DNA of 64,000 nucleotides from Bordetella genomosp. 9 (GTDB taxonomy: Bacteria > Pseudomonadota > Gammaproteobacteria > Burkholderiales > Burkholderiaceae_B), in contig NZ_CP021109.1 of the NCBI RefSeq assembly GCF_002119725.1, positions 2,418,001-2,482,000 on the forward strand, read 5' to 3'. Position numbers and translations under genes: made by a program. Below the pieces are notes generated by a model. That model searched no databases, was not told the origin of the DNA, and saw nothing but the letters and a program-made list of their open reading frames with translations. Shown here in pieces: positions 54,654 to 63,401 of the stretch (its first letter is position 1; every line of letters begins with the position of its first letter).

Positions 54654-55628
54654 ATGAATATTTCCCGTCGCCGCTTCAACACGGCCGCCTTCGGCCTGGC
54701 CAGCATCGCCATGGCGCCCAAAATTTCCTTCGCCGACGACAAGTGGCCGTCCAAGCCCATCCGCGTCGTGGTGCCGTTTGCGCCCGGGGGCGCAAACGAT
54801 TTGCTGGGCCGCGCGGCCGCCGAAGGCATCGCCAAGTATCTGAACGCGAATGTCGTCGTGGAAAACAAGCCCGGCGCCGGCGCCGTGATCGGCACCGACT
54901 ACGTGGCCCGCGCCGAGCCCGATGGCTACACCTTCCTGATCAGCGCGGCCGGCGTCATCTCCAACAGCATGATCCGCAAGGTGCAGTACAAGGACAGCGA
55001 TCTGGTGCCTGTCGCGATGGTGGGTCTGGCGCCTTCGGTGGTGGTCGCGCCCGCGAACTCGCCCTATTCCAATCTGAAGGAATTCGTCGAAGCCTCCAAG
55101 AAGGGGCACGGGCTGCACTTCGCCACGGCCGGCACCGGCAGCACGCCGCACTTCGTCGAAGGCATCCTGACCACGACGTATGGCGCCAAGCTGGACCTGA
55201 TTCCGTACAAGAGCGGTTCCGAATCCGTGTCGGCGGTGGTGGGCAACCAGGTCGACGCGACGTCCGAAGCGAGCATCGTCGTGCTGCCCATGGTGCGGTC
55301 GGGCAAGCTCAAGGCGCTGGCCTGCACGTGGTCGGAGCGCATCAAGGCCTATCCCGAACTGTCCACCGCGGCCGAGCAGGGCTTTCCGGAAATCAAGATT
55401 GCGCACTGGGCGGGCGTGCACGCGCCCAAGGGCACGCCCGACGCCATCCTGGACAAGGTCGCCGCGGGCGTGGACGCCGCCATGAAGGATCCGGCCAACG
55501 TCAAGAAGTTCACGGAACTGGGCATCGAGCCGGTCGGCGGCACGCGAGCGGAGTTCACCAAGTTCTGCGAAGAAGAACGTGCCCGCCTGGGCGCCGTGGT
55601 CAAGGCCACCGGCATGCACCAGGAATGA
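54654..55628 (+). CDS. Bug/TctC-family solute-binding protein
   Basis: Periplasmic carboxylate-type binding protein of 324 residues. The N terminus SRRRFNTAAFGLASIAMAP looks like a Tat signal. Family signatures follow: VVVPFAPGGANDLLGRAAAE, VENKPGAGAVIGTDYVARAEPDGYTFL and LIPYKSGSESVSAVVGNQVD. The transcript probably starts in the 54423-54653 gap, where the divergent Hsp20 promoter also lies. A terminator follows at 55706-55732. The ligand is unknown; tctA is on the other side of the repeat region. Confidence 0.92.
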   Translation: MNISRRRFNTAAFGLASIAMAPKISFADDKWPSKPIRVVVPFAPGGANDLLGRAAAEGIAKYLNANVVVENKPGAGAVIGTDYVARAEPDGYTFLISAAGVISNSMIRKVQYKDSDLVPVAMVGLAPSVVVAPANSPYSNLKEFVEASKKGHGLHFATAGTGSTPHFVEGILTTTYGAKLDLIPYKSGSESVSAVVGNQVDATSEASIVVLPMVRSGKLKALACTWSERIKAYPELSTAAEQGFPEIKIAHWAGVHAPKGTPDAILDKVAAGVDAAMKDPANVKKFTELGIEPVGGTRAEFTKFCEEERARLGAVVKATGMHQE

Positions 55629-55705
55629 TGGACCGCTGAGGCCGCGCCGGTCCCTGCCGCCGCGGCCTCAGCCGCCCGTCCCCGCTCGGCGCGGGACGGC
55701 ATCGT

Positions 55706-55732
55706 GGGGCCTGGTTCAACCAGGCCCCTTTT
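55706..55732 (+). terminator. Rho-independent terminator between the two Bug genes
   Basis: Stem GGGGCCTGGT / ACCAGGCCCC (10 bp) with a 3-nt loop, followed by TTTT. It separates two co-directional binding-protein genes, so they are probably transcribed independently. Confidence 0.85.
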
Positions 55733-55772
55733 GCTTGCGGCGACCGCTGCTTTCGAATTGAGGAGACACTGC

Positions 55773-56753
55773 ATGCCCATGTTGAAATCGTTGCGCGCTG
55801 CCTGCTGCGCCGCCCTGACGCTTGCCGCCGCGCAGCTGCCCGGCGTCGCCACGGCGGCGTATCCCGAGCAGCCTATCCGTTTGGTCGTGCCGTGGCCGCC
55901 TGGCGGCGCCACCGATGCGCTGGGACGCATCATCGCGCAGCATCTGGGCGAACGGCTCAAGCAGCCCGTGATCGTCGATAACAAGGCCGGCGCGGGAGGC
56001 AATATCGGCACGGCGGCCTTCGTGCGCGAACGCCCCGACGGCTACACGCTGCTGATGGCGACCAGCTCCACCAATGCCGCGAACCCGCATCTCTACAGCC
56101 ACCTGAGTTTCGACGCCGAGAAAGATTTCGCGCCGGTCGCCTTCGTGGCTTCCATTCCGAACATTTTGGAAGTGCCGAAGAACTCGCCCTTTCATTCCGT
56201 ACAGGCGCTGCTCGATGCCGCGCGCGCCAATCCCGGCAAGCTCAACTACGGATCCGGCGGGGTCGGATCGTCGCAACACCTGGCCGGGTCGATGTTCAAT
56301 CACGCGACGGGCGTGGACATCGTGCATATCCCGTACAAGGGCAGCGCCCCCGCGGTGGCGGATCTGCTGGCCGGCCAGGTCGATATGATGCTGGACACCG
56401 GTTCGCTGGCGCAGGTGAAGGCCGGCGCCTTGCGGGCGCTTGCGGTGGGATCCGCGAAACGCCTGCCCGCCCTGCCCGACGTCCCAACGTTCGACGAGCT
56501 GGGCATACGCAATATGCATGCGTCGGCCTGGTACGGTGTGGTCGCGCCGGCGGGCACGCCGAAGGATGTGGTAGACCGCCTCAACCGCGAGATCAACGCG
56601 ATCCTGGCTGCGCCGGATGTCCGCAAAACGTTGATCGGCATGGGCGCGGAGCTGGGCGAGCCGCAGACGCCGGCGCAGTTCGCCGCCTTCATCCATGATG
56701 AAATCGGCCGCTACAAGACCATCGTGGAGCAGTCCGGCGCCAAGCTGGACTGA
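55773..56753 (+). CDS. Bug/TctC-family solute-binding protein
   Basis: Third binding protein of this family in the window, 326 residues. It has a Sec signal peptide (SLRAACCAALTLAAAQLPGVATA) and the signatures LVVPWPPGGATDALGRIIA, VDNKAGAGGNIGTAAFVRERPDGYTLL and HIPYKGSAPAVADLLAGQVD. AGGAG 7 nt upstream fixes the start at 55773; the open frame upstream runs through the terminator. It differs substantially from the preceding Bug protein, so it is not a recent duplicate. The ligand is unknown. Confidence 0.92.
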   Translation: MPMLKSLRAACCAALTLAAAQLPGVATAAYPEQPIRLVVPWPPGGATDALGRIIAQHLGERLKQPVIVDNKAGAGGNIGTAAFVRERPDGYTLLMATSSTNAANPHLYSHLSFDAEKDFAPVAFVASIPNILEVPKNSPFHSVQALLDAARANPGKLNYGSGGVGSSQHLAGSMFNHATGVDIVHIPYKGSAPAVADLLAGQVDMMLDTGSLAQVKAGALRALAVGSAKRLPALPDVPTFDELGIRNMHASAWYGVVAPAGTPKDVVDRLNREINAILAAPDVRKTLIGMGAELGEPQTPAQFAAFIHDEIGRYKTIVEQSGAKLD

Positions 56754-57047
56754 TATCGCGACGATCGGCCTTTCTCGTCGCGGCACCGCGCGCTGACGCG
56801 CTGCCCGCGTGCCGGTGCGCACGGGCCGCGCAATGCCGGCGTACTAAAGAACTTATCGTGGACGCCCGCTGCCGGGGGAGGCGAGAATGAGCGCATCGCG
56901 GCCCCCGCCGCCCGCGGGGCCGTGTCACGCCACACCGTGCAGCATCGCGCTGGCATCCGGCGCGGATCGAAGCGCGCGGAAGGGATGAGAACGACGCCGC
57001 CATCCGGGCCGTCACGTTCTTGCGCGCATCGTTATGGAGGCACTGTC
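56754..57047. other. Intergenic gap, no recognised feature
   Basis: 294 nt between the third Bug gene and the lipoprotein gene. Open frames here have no ribosome site or protein-like composition, and no clear hairpin or promoter was identified. Confidence 0.4.
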
Positions 57048-57239
57048 ATGAGACGATGCATCGTGGCCGGCGCGCTGCTGGCTTTGACGCTGACCGGCTG
57101 CGCCATGCCCGATTGGGGGCGCCGCGGCGGCGCCTACGATCCGCGCGGCCAGGCCAGCAGCGATCCCGCGGACTACCACAACCGTCAGTTCGGCGAGATG
57201 GACAACGAGCCGTTCCAGGGGGATTACCCGGGCTCTTGA
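57048..57239 (+). CDS. Small predicted lipoprotein (63 aa)
   Basis: 63-residue protein with a lipoprotein signal peptide, IVAGALLALTLTGC (lipidated Cys at about residue 17). The mature part is short, hydrophilic and acidic (GQASSDPADYHNRQFGEMDN). GGAGG lies 7 nt before the ATG. Lipid anchoring in the outer or inner membrane is inferred. I know of no function for it. Confidence 0.75.
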   Translation: MRRCIVAGALLALTLTGCAMPDWGRRGGAYDPRGQASSDPADYHNRQFGEMDNEPFQGDYPGS

Positions 57240-57415
57240 ACGCGCCAGCGCCGACGGCGCGGCGCAGCGTGCAGCGGCGCCGTGCCGCAGTTATTTGCTT
57301 TCGATATAGAACTGGACCGAAATATATATTTGACCCTTGCGAGCCGGTCACGCACCATACCCGACGCGTTTTTCATCATTGCCGCCAGCCGCGGCACCGT
57401 TATCGGGTAGCTGAA

Positions 57416-58441
57416 ATGATCATCGATTGTCACGGACACTTCACCACGGCCCCCAAGGCCCTGGAACAGTGGCGCGAACGCCAGATCGCCGCCTTTCGCG
57501 ACGGCATGACGCCTCCCAGCGCCGCCGACCTGCGCATCAGCGACGACGAAATCCGCGAGGCGATCGAAAGCAACCAGCTGCGCATCATGAAAGAGCGCGG
57601 CCACGACATTACGGTCTTCAGCCCGCGCGCCAGTTTCATGGCCCATCACATCGGCGACTTCCAGGTGTCGGCGACGTGGGCTGCCATCTGCAATGAGATG
57701 TGCCACCGCGTCTCCACGCTGTTTCCCGATGCCTTCGTGCCGGCGGCCATGCTGCCGCAAAGTCCCGGCGTGGACACCGCCACCTGCCTGCCCGAGCTCA
57801 AGCGTTGCGTGGAGGAATACGGCAACGTCGCGGTCAACCTGAACCCGGACCCTTCGGGCGGCCACTGGACCAGCCCGCCGCTGAGCGACCGCTATTGGTA
57901 CCCGCTGTACGAAAAGCTGGTCGAGTACGACGTGCCGGCGATGATCCACGTCAGCCAAAGCTGCAACGCCTGCTTCCACACCACCGGCGCGCATTACCTG
58001 AACGCCGACACCACGGCCTTCATGCAGTGCCTGGACTCCGACCTGTTCCGCGATTTCCCCACGCTCAGGTTCGTCATCCCGCACGGCGGCGGCGCGGTGC
58101 CCTATCACTGGGGCCGCTTCCGCGGCCTGGCCCAGGCGCTGGGCAAACCGCTGCTGCAGGAGCACCTGCTGAACAACGTCTTTTTCGACACCTGCGTCTA
58201 CCATCAGCCCGGCATCGACCTGCTCACCCGCGTCATCCCCATCGACAACATCCTGTTCGCCAGCGAGATGATCGGCGCGGTGCGCGGCATCGACCCGGAA
58301 ACCGGCCACAACTTCGACGACACGCGCCGCTATATCGTGGCCGCCGACATCACGCCGCAGGCCCGGTTCAAGATCTTCGAAGGCAATGCGCGGCGCGTCT
58401 ATCCGCGCCTGGATGCACGGCTGAAAGCGAGCGGACGGTAG
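57416..58441 (+). CDS. Amidohydrolase-family protein, 4-oxalomesaconate hydratase-like (LigJ type)
   Basis: Probable hydratase converting 4-oxalomesaconate to 4-carboxy-4-hydroxy-2-oxoadipate in the protocatechuate 4,5-cleavage or gallate pathway, or a related ACMSD-type decarboxylase. The 341 residues start MIIDCHGHFTTAPKALEQW with the metal-binding DxHxH-like DCHGH. They then show VNLNPDPSGGHW, LSDRYWYPLYEKL, MIHVSQS, FVIPHGGGAVPYHWGRF and ILFASEM. The N-terminal and RYWYPLYEKL segments closely resemble LigJ. The frame is open to 57020 but similarity starts here. No other aromatic pathway genes are adjacent. An AT-rich stretch (about 57300-57335) upstream may be its promoter. Confidence 0.85.
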   Translation: MIIDCHGHFTTAPKALEQWRERQIAAFRDGMTPPSAADLRISDDEIREAIESNQLRIMKERGHDITVFSPRASFMAHHIGDFQVSATWAAICNEMCHRVSTLFPDAFVPAAMLPQSPGVDTATCLPELKRCVEEYGNVAVNLNPDPSGGHWTSPPLSDRYWYPLYEKLVEYDVPAMIHVSQSCNACFHTTGAHYLNADTTAFMQCLDSDLFRDFPTLRFVIPHGGGAVPYHWGRFRGLAQALGKPLLQEHLLNNVFFDTCVYHQPGIDLLTRVIPIDNILFASEMIGAVRGIDPETGHNFDDTRRYIVAADITPQARFKIFEGNARRVYPRLDARLKASGR

Positions 58442-58503
58442 GGCACGCAACGGCCCGAAATGCGTTACGCTCGCGGGTTCACCCTTAATCGAAGGAGATC
58501 TCC

Positions 58504-58782
58504 ATGCCGCAAGCCAGCGCCCGTCACATCCTCGTTTCCACCGAACAGCAGTGCAACGCGCTGAAAACCGAGATCGAGAACGGCGCCGATTTCGCGCAGG
58601 TCGCGCGCGAACACTCCCTCTGCCCTTCCGGCCGGACCGGCGGCGACCTGGGCACTTTCGGCCCCGGCCAGATGGTGAAGGAGTTCGACCAGGTCGTTTT
58701 CAGCGCGCCGGTCAATGTCGTGCAGGGACCCGTCAAGACCCAGTTCGGTTATCACTTGGTCGAAGTCACCAGCCGCCAGTAA
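58504..58782 (+). CDS. Parvulin-type peptidyl-prolyl isomerase (PpiC-like)
   Basis: Compact 92-residue cytoplasmic isomerase consisting of a single parvulin domain: ARHILVSTEQQCNALKTEIE, FAQVAREHSLCPSGRTGGDLG, FGPGQMVKEFDQVVFS and TQFGYHLVEVTSRQ. There is no signal peptide. The length matches E. coli PpiC (93). AAGGAG 7 nt before the ATG is a strong ribosome site. It appears monocistronic. Confidence 0.95.
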   Translation: MPQASARHILVSTEQQCNALKTEIENGADFAQVAREHSLCPSGRTGGDLGTFGPGQMVKEFDQVVFSAPVNVVQGPVKTQFGYHLVEVTSRQ

Positions 58783-59021
58783 TGGCGCCACGGGATCGCG
58801 GCCGGCGCGCCGCTCCGTAGTCCCGCCGCCATCCCGTTTCAAGCGATCCGTGCGCCCGTCTAATCCATTGGACTGCGCCGCCTGTATGTCCACACACGTC
58901 CGCTTCGGGTAGAACGCGCGCTGCCCCTGGCGCGCCCCGCCGTATTCCCGTTAAAAGAAGGAAACCTCCGGCTTAATCCGCCCCATGCACGGGCGAACGA
59001 TCCACCCGCGGGCGACCTGAC

Positions 59022-59669
59022 ATGCATTACCGGCATCCGCAAATCGGCTTTGCCTTCGAACTTCCTTCGGACTGGCGATTGGACCGCACCGGCCTGACGG
59101 CCGAAGGCGTGCTCGTGAGTCACAAGCTTGGCGAGATCCGGCTGTTGCTGCAGGTGCGGCAAGCCCACGGCAATGCCGGCGCCAGGCTGGCCCTGATGCA
59201 GCGCCATCTGGAATCCGTGCGTGCGGCCCGGATCGTGCCCTGCCAGCCGCCCCCCTTCGGACAATCGCGCGACATCGTGGCACTGGGCTACGAACTCGGC
59301 GACCGGCAGCAGCGCTGGATATCCGTCTGCCACGAAGGTTATGACTACACCCTGACCCATACCGGCGATTGGCAGGAGGTGGTGGCCGCGGTCGACCGTC
59401 TGGCAACCTCCTTCGTGTTTCCGGCGCCGGCGGCCATCCGCCGTGTACTGCCCGATACGCCTGAAGCGCAGGGGCCCGCTGCCGCGGCGCCGCCGGTGCC
59501 GCCGGAAACGGTTGCGCGCCCCGCTCGGGGCAAAGCAACGAACGGGCACGTTGCGGCGCCGTCGCCGTCCGCACGGCCGAAAGCCTTTTTGAAGGCGCCA
59601 TCGCGGCCTGCGCCGCGCATCTCCAGCCTGTGGATGAGAATCAGCGAACGCCTGCGCCGGGTTTGGTAG
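59022..59669 (+). CDS. Hypothetical protein with a DcrB/PsbP-like fold region
   Basis: 215 residues. The first 130 (MHYRHPQIGFAFELPSDWRLDRTGL ... YDYTLTHTGDWQEVVAAVDRLATSFVF) have the beta-rich FxxPxxW pattern and terminal helix seen in DcrB/PsbP-like proteins. The rest is a Pro/Ala-rich basic tail. There is no signal peptide or membrane segment. The fold assignment is by pattern only. It stands alone between the parvulin gene and the convergent tetR gene. Confidence 0.65.
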   Translation: MHYRHPQIGFAFELPSDWRLDRTGLTAEGVLVSHKLGEIRLLLQVRQAHGNAGARLALMQRHLESVRAARIVPCQPPPFGQSRDIVALGYELGDRQQRWISVCHEGYDYTLTHTGDWQEVVAAVDRLATSFVFPAPAAIRRVLPDTPEAQGPAAAAPPVPPETVARPARGKATNGHVAAPSPSARPKAFLKAPSRPAPRISSLWMRISERLRRVW

Positions 59670-59760
59670 CGCGCCGGACGCCTGCCCCTATGTCTGGCGA
59701 ACAAGACCGCCATCGATGCATGCGGCGCAACCCGCGAAAGACGATAGAGATGTGGGCTGC

Positions 59761-60399
59761 TTACCGCCGGTTCCTGCCAGAAGACTTCCGTCGCGGTGCG
59801 GGGGCCGCGGCTTCGGGACTGGCCGCAATAAGCCTTTCAATCAGTGGATCGGTGATGACCCTGAACACTTTCGGGTCGCCGTAGGCGCGGGCCGACAGCA
59901 TGGCGCCATGGACGGCGGCCATGAAACCTTCCGCCTCGGCTTGCACGGTGCCGAGCAGAGCCAGCCTGCCTTGATTCGCGCCCTGCTCAAGGGTGGACGT
60001 CAGCCAAGCGGACAGCAGGCGAAAGTGCTCGCGTACTTCCGCAGCCACCTCCGGCGGCAGCACGGGCATCTGCGTGGCGAGCAAGGCGCACACGCAAAAA
60101 GCGTTGGCGGGATCGCCGATACATTCGGCCCAGTAGCCCGTATACGCGCGCAACTGATCGACCGGATCGGGATGATGCTGCTGTACCGCTGCGATGCCGG
60201 CCTGGGCCTCTTCGCGATAGCGCTGCAAGAGCGTCCGAACCAGGTCGACCTTGCTGGGGAAGTGATGATGGATGCTGGCTTTGCGTATGCCGACGACCTC
60301 GGAAATGTCGGCATAGCTGAAGCCGTTGTACCCGCCCGCGATGATGAGGGAGCGCGCGCAACGCAGAATCTCGTCGAAGGTGCTGCTTTGAGTGCCCAT
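59761..60399 (-). CDS. TetR-family transcriptional regulator
   Basis: 212-residue repressor-type regulator. The N-terminal HTH domain (residues about 8-55) reads ILRCARSLIIAGGYNGFSYA, DISEVVGIRKASIHHHFPSK. The C-terminal ligand domain ends in a basic Pro/Ala-rich tail. An operator-like palindrome lies 8 nt upstream of its ATG, suggesting autoregulation. The EamA transporter gene upstream is co-directional but 122 nt away; the regulated gene is not certain. Confidence 0.9.
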   Translation of the reverse strand: MGTQSSTFDEILRCARSLIIAGGYNGFSYADISEVVGIRKASIHHHFPSKVDLVRTLLQRYREEAQAGIAAVQQHHPDPVDQLRAYTGYWAECIGDPANAFCVCALLATQMPVLPPEVAAEVREHFRLLSAWLTSTLEQGANQGRLALLGTVQAEAEGFMAAVHGAMLSARAYGDPKVFRVITDPLIERLIAASPEAAAPAPRRKSSGRNRR

Positions 60400-60407
60400 G
60401 CGGTTAG

Positions 60408-60424
60408 ACTACCAACCAGTAGGT
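60408..60424. promoter_or_regulatory. Putative TetR operator
   Basis: ACTACCAACCAGTAGGT, a near-palindrome with CTAC/GTAG half-sites, of the type often bound by TetR-family repressors. It is located just before the tetR start codon on the opposite sense. Confidence 0.55.
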
Positions 60425-60521
60425 TCCTGCGTCAAGCGCATCTTCCAGCGGCCTGACGTACGGCCTGGTCGCTCCTGATCACAAGCGCCCTTCTCCCTGA
60501 CCTTGCCCGCGAGCCCGCGTG

Positions 60522-61451
60522 TTATCGCCCGGCGCCGCGCCGGGACGCGCGCTCGGTAAACCAGATCGCGGCCGCCATTGCCGCAATGCCCGCCAGCTGC
60601 AGGCTGCTCAAACGCTGATCCAGAAAGATCCAGTCGATGGCGAGCGCGACGGCCGGATACGTGAATTGGAGCAATGCAATGCGATCCGTTTTCAGATGCG
60701 CCATGCCGCTGTACATCAACGTATAGGCAAGGCCCGTATGGATGATCCCCAACCCCGCAAGCCAACCCCATGAAGCCCCCCACTGCGGCCATCCCTGCTG
60801 GGCTGGCCAGACCCAAACGGCAAGGGTGCCGATCGCGCATTGCCACCAGGCCAGCACGCCTGCGGGCAGACCGCGCAGCCGTCGCGCAATGATGGTCACA
60901 CAGGCCATGCAGACCCCGGCGAAAAGACACAGGGCGACAGCAAGCCAGTAATTGGCGCCATCACCGTTGCCCGCGGGATGCTCGACGATTCCGGCCGCCA
61001 GCACGAGACCGGACATCGCCGCCCAGGCCGCGACCATGCGTCGCTTGTCGATCGGTTCCTTAAGGCACAAAGCACCCAGGAGCAGCACCCACATCGGCTG
61101 CATATTGCACAGTACGATGGCGACGCCGGCGGACAAATGATCCAAGGCGGCGAAGAACAAGCTCCAGGCAAGCACCATGAGCGAACCGGCGGTAAGCACC
61201 CACGGGCCGGTGGCGCGCATAAATCGCAGATAACCCATTTGCCGGCGCAGCATGAGCCAGGCTGTCATCCCGGCCAAACCGAATGCGCAGCGGAACCACG
61301 TTTCCGTCAACGGATCGGCCCGGGCGTTGTCCACAAACACGCCAATCGTCCCGAGCAGCGCGTTGCCAAGCAGGAAGGGCAACACGCCGCTGGCCATGCG
61401 CGGCGTGATAAAGCCGGTATTTGGATGGTCGACATGCTGTTTCGCGTTCAT
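60522..61451 (-). CDS. EamA-family (DMT superfamily) transporter
   Basis: 309-residue inner-membrane permease with ten predicted helices in two EamA repeats (for example LPFLLGNALLGTIGVFVDNARADPLTETWFRC and IVLCNMQPMWVLLLGALCLKEPIDKRR; the second repeat has GIIHTGLAYTLMYSGMAHL and LQFTYPAVALAIDWIFLDQ). Probably exports an amino acid or metabolite. The start at 61451 (MNAKQHV) is preferred; an upstream open frame crosses the divergent lysR gene. The divergent LysR regulator and a shared palindrome suggest substrate-dependent control. Confidence 0.92.
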   Translation of the reverse strand: MNAKQHVDHPNTGFITPRMASGVLPFLLGNALLGTIGVFVDNARADPLTETWFRCAFGLAGMTAWLMLRRQMGYLRFMRATGPWVLTAGSLMVLAWSLFFAALDHLSAGVAIVLCNMQPMWVLLLGALCLKEPIDKRRMVAAWAAMSGLVLAAGIVEHPAGNGDGANYWLAVALCLFAGVCMACVTIIARRLRGLPAGVLAWWQCAIGTLAVWVWPAQQGWPQWGASWGWLAGLGIIHTGLAYTLMYSGMAHLKTDRIALLQFTYPAVALAIDWIFLDQRLSSLQLAGIAAMAAAIWFTERASRRGAGR

Positions 61452-61495
61452 GTCCCAATTCTGCGTTCGAACAGACAGTGCGAAAAGCGCATAAT

Positions 61496-61514
61496 TCGAA
61501 TGGAATCCATTCGA
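61496..61514. promoter_or_regulatory. LysR-type palindrome between the EamA and lysR genes
   Basis: Perfect inverted repeat TCGAATGG-AAT-CCATTCGA in the 82-nt divergent intergenic region, 19 nt from the lysR ATG and 44 nt from the transporter ATG. A likely binding site for the LysR protein. Confidence 0.6.
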
Positions 61515-61533
61515 GAATCGAAACTTGAAATCG

Positions 61534-62403
61534 ATGAGACATCGTGACCTGCAAACGGATTGGCTGCGGTGCTTCGTAGCGGTCGTCGATGCCGGCTCAT
61601 TGTCGAGCGCGGCGGCCGAAGTCCACCGTTCGCAGTCGGCCGTGAGCATGCAGCTGAAGAAGTTGGAAAGCACGCTGGGGCTGCGGCTCATCGACCGCAA
61701 TTCCCGCAGGCTGGAACTCACGCCAGACGGCCAGACGCTGCTCAGTTATGCCCGCCGCATCCTCGACCTGCACGCCGAAGCCCAAGTCGCGCTGCGGCGC
61801 GAACAGCTTACGGGCCGGGTCCGGCTCGGCGTGCCCGACGACTATGCGGAGAAGTACCTGACGCCGGTGCTGCGACGATTCGCTCCCCAGCATAGCGGGG
61901 TGGAAATCGAGTTGATCTGCGAGCAGTCGACCTCGCTGATCCCCCGCATCGCGAAGGGCGAACTGGACATCGCCCTGGTTTCCCGCGATCACGGACGGCG
62001 CGGGACGCTGCTGTTTCATGAGCCCATGGTCTGGGTCGGCGCCCCGCAATTCGAGCTGTGGCGCCGCGACCCCCTGCCGATCGCCGTCTACGAAAGCGAA
62101 AGTCTGGCGCGGCGCAGCGCCATCCATTCACTCGCGCAGCAAGGGCGCCGCTACAAAGTCGTCTACAACAGCTCCAGCATCGCCGGTCAGATCGCCGCGG
62201 TCGAGAGCGGCCTTGCCGTCGCGGCGCTGACCCAGTGCAGCACGCCCAAGCATCTGCGCATCCTGGGACGCGACGAGAACCTGGGCCCGCTCGAACCCAT
62301 GGAAGTTGCGGTCTACAGAAGCCGCGAATCGCGCGGGTCAAGGGCGGTAGACAGCTTGTGGGCTTTGCTGGTCAGGACACTGCGGCAGTCGGCGCCCGCC
62401 TGA
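61534..62403 (+). CDS. LysR-family transcriptional regulator
   Basis: 289-residue regulator, divergent to the EamA transporter and probably its activator. The N-terminal HTH is LRCFVAVVDAGSLSSAAAEV then HRSQSAVSMQLKKLESTLGL; the effector domain starts near RVRLGVPDDYAEKYLTPVL. The start at ATG 61534 (MRHRDLQTDW) is preferred over a TTG three codons earlier. The length is normal for the family. A regulator-transporter pair of this kind is common for amino-acid exporters. Confidence 0.92.
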   Translation: MRHRDLQTDWLRCFVAVVDAGSLSSAAAEVHRSQSAVSMQLKKLESTLGLRLIDRNSRRLELTPDGQTLLSYARRILDLHAEAQVALRREQLTGRVRLGVPDDYAEKYLTPVLRRFAPQHSGVEIELICEQSTSLIPRIAKGELDIALVSRDHGRRGTLLFHEPMVWVGAPQFELWRRDPLPIAVYESESLARRSAIHSLAQQGRRYKVVYNSSSIAGQIAAVESGLAVAALTQCSTPKHLRILGRDENLGPLEPMEVAVYRSRESRGSRAVDSLWALLVRTLRQSAPA

Positions 62404-62495
62404 AGCGGACGCGCACGTGCCGCGAAAAGCGTGTCCACCTTTCCCGCAGTCACGAGAGTATGCAGCGGTCAGGCGCGCTGGCGCGGCGTCGCGCG

Positions 62496-63365
62496 TCAGT
62501 CTCCGGCCACGGTGGAATGATCGGAGGCGCCGTGGCTGCGCGCCGGCCGCTTGCCCAGGCCGTCCAGGTCGAGCGTCAGCGTGGGTTTGAAGTTTTCCTG
62601 CTCGCCCTTGCCCGCATAGCCCAGGGGGTTGGCGACGACGCGGCAGCCGTCCTGCACGTAGTCGAACTGGCGATGCAGATGGCCATGCAGCCACAGGTCC
62701 GCCCGCGGGAGCAGGTCATCCAGCGCATTGCAGAAGCCCGCCGTGCCGGGCGTGACGCCATAGCGCGGATCGGCGCTGGACAGCGTGGGCGCGAAATGCG
62801 TAACGGCCACCGTCGGCCCTTCGAAGGGCGCCTCCAGCGCCTCGCGCAGCCAGGCCTGGCAGGCGAGTCCCTGTTCGCGCAGGGCTTCCGCCAGAAAAGG
62901 CTCGCCGTTGCGAACGGTCCCGGCTTTTTCCAGATAGAAATTGGCGGCGCGGAACGCCTTGCCCCGTTTGCGCAGCACCTGCGTCAGCGTGTCGCCCGGG
63001 GCGGCCAGCGCGTCGAAATCCGTCCATAGCGTCGTGCCCACGAAGCGGACGCCTTCGATGATCAGCGTCTCGCGCTCCAGCCACTGAATCTCGAGCTGGT
63101 CGCACAGCTCGCGCAGGCGCCGGTGGGTCGTATCGAAATCCAGCGCATCGTATTCATGATTGCCGGGCAGATACACGACCGGAACCGGCCAGCCGTTGCG
63201 CGGGGAAAACCGCCCCAGGCCAAAGTCGTCGTCCGCCAAACGAGAGCCGGGCTGATAGGAACCGATGTCCCCCGCCAGAATCAACAGATCCGCGCCAGGG
63301 GCCGGCTGCGGCTGGAAATCGGCGTTGGTCTCAAGATGCAGGTCGGAAAGCAGTTGGATCTTCAT
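62496..63365 (-). CDS. Calcineurin-like metallophosphoesterase
   Basis: Cytoplasmic dinuclear-metal phosphoesterase of 289 residues. Metal-ligand motifs in order: SDLHLE (residue about 7), LILAGDIGS (about 30), YLPGNHEYD (about 68), VTHFAP (about 189) and LWLHGHLHRQFDY (about 225). These are the five blocks of the family. The substrate (nucleotide, phosphoprotein or nucleic acid) cannot be told. It is convergent with the lysR gene and follows the MFS gene after 36 nt on the same strand. Confidence 0.92.
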   Translation of the reverse strand: MKIQLLSDLHLETNADFQPQPAPGADLLILAGDIGSYQPGSRLADDDFGLGRFSPRNGWPVPVVYLPGNHEYDALDFDTTHRRLRELCDQLEIQWLERETLIIEGVRFVGTTLWTDFDALAAPGDTLTQVLRKRGKAFRAANFYLEKAGTVRNGEPFLAEALREQGLACQAWLREALEAPFEGPTVAVTHFAPTLSSADPRYGVTPGTAGFCNALDDLLPRADLWLHGHLHRQFDYVQDGCRVVANPLGYAGKGEQENFKPTLTLDLDGLGKRPARSHGASDHSTVAGD

Positions 63366-63401
63366 GCCACAAGGGTACCGCAGCCCGCCGCCGCAACGCC
63401 G

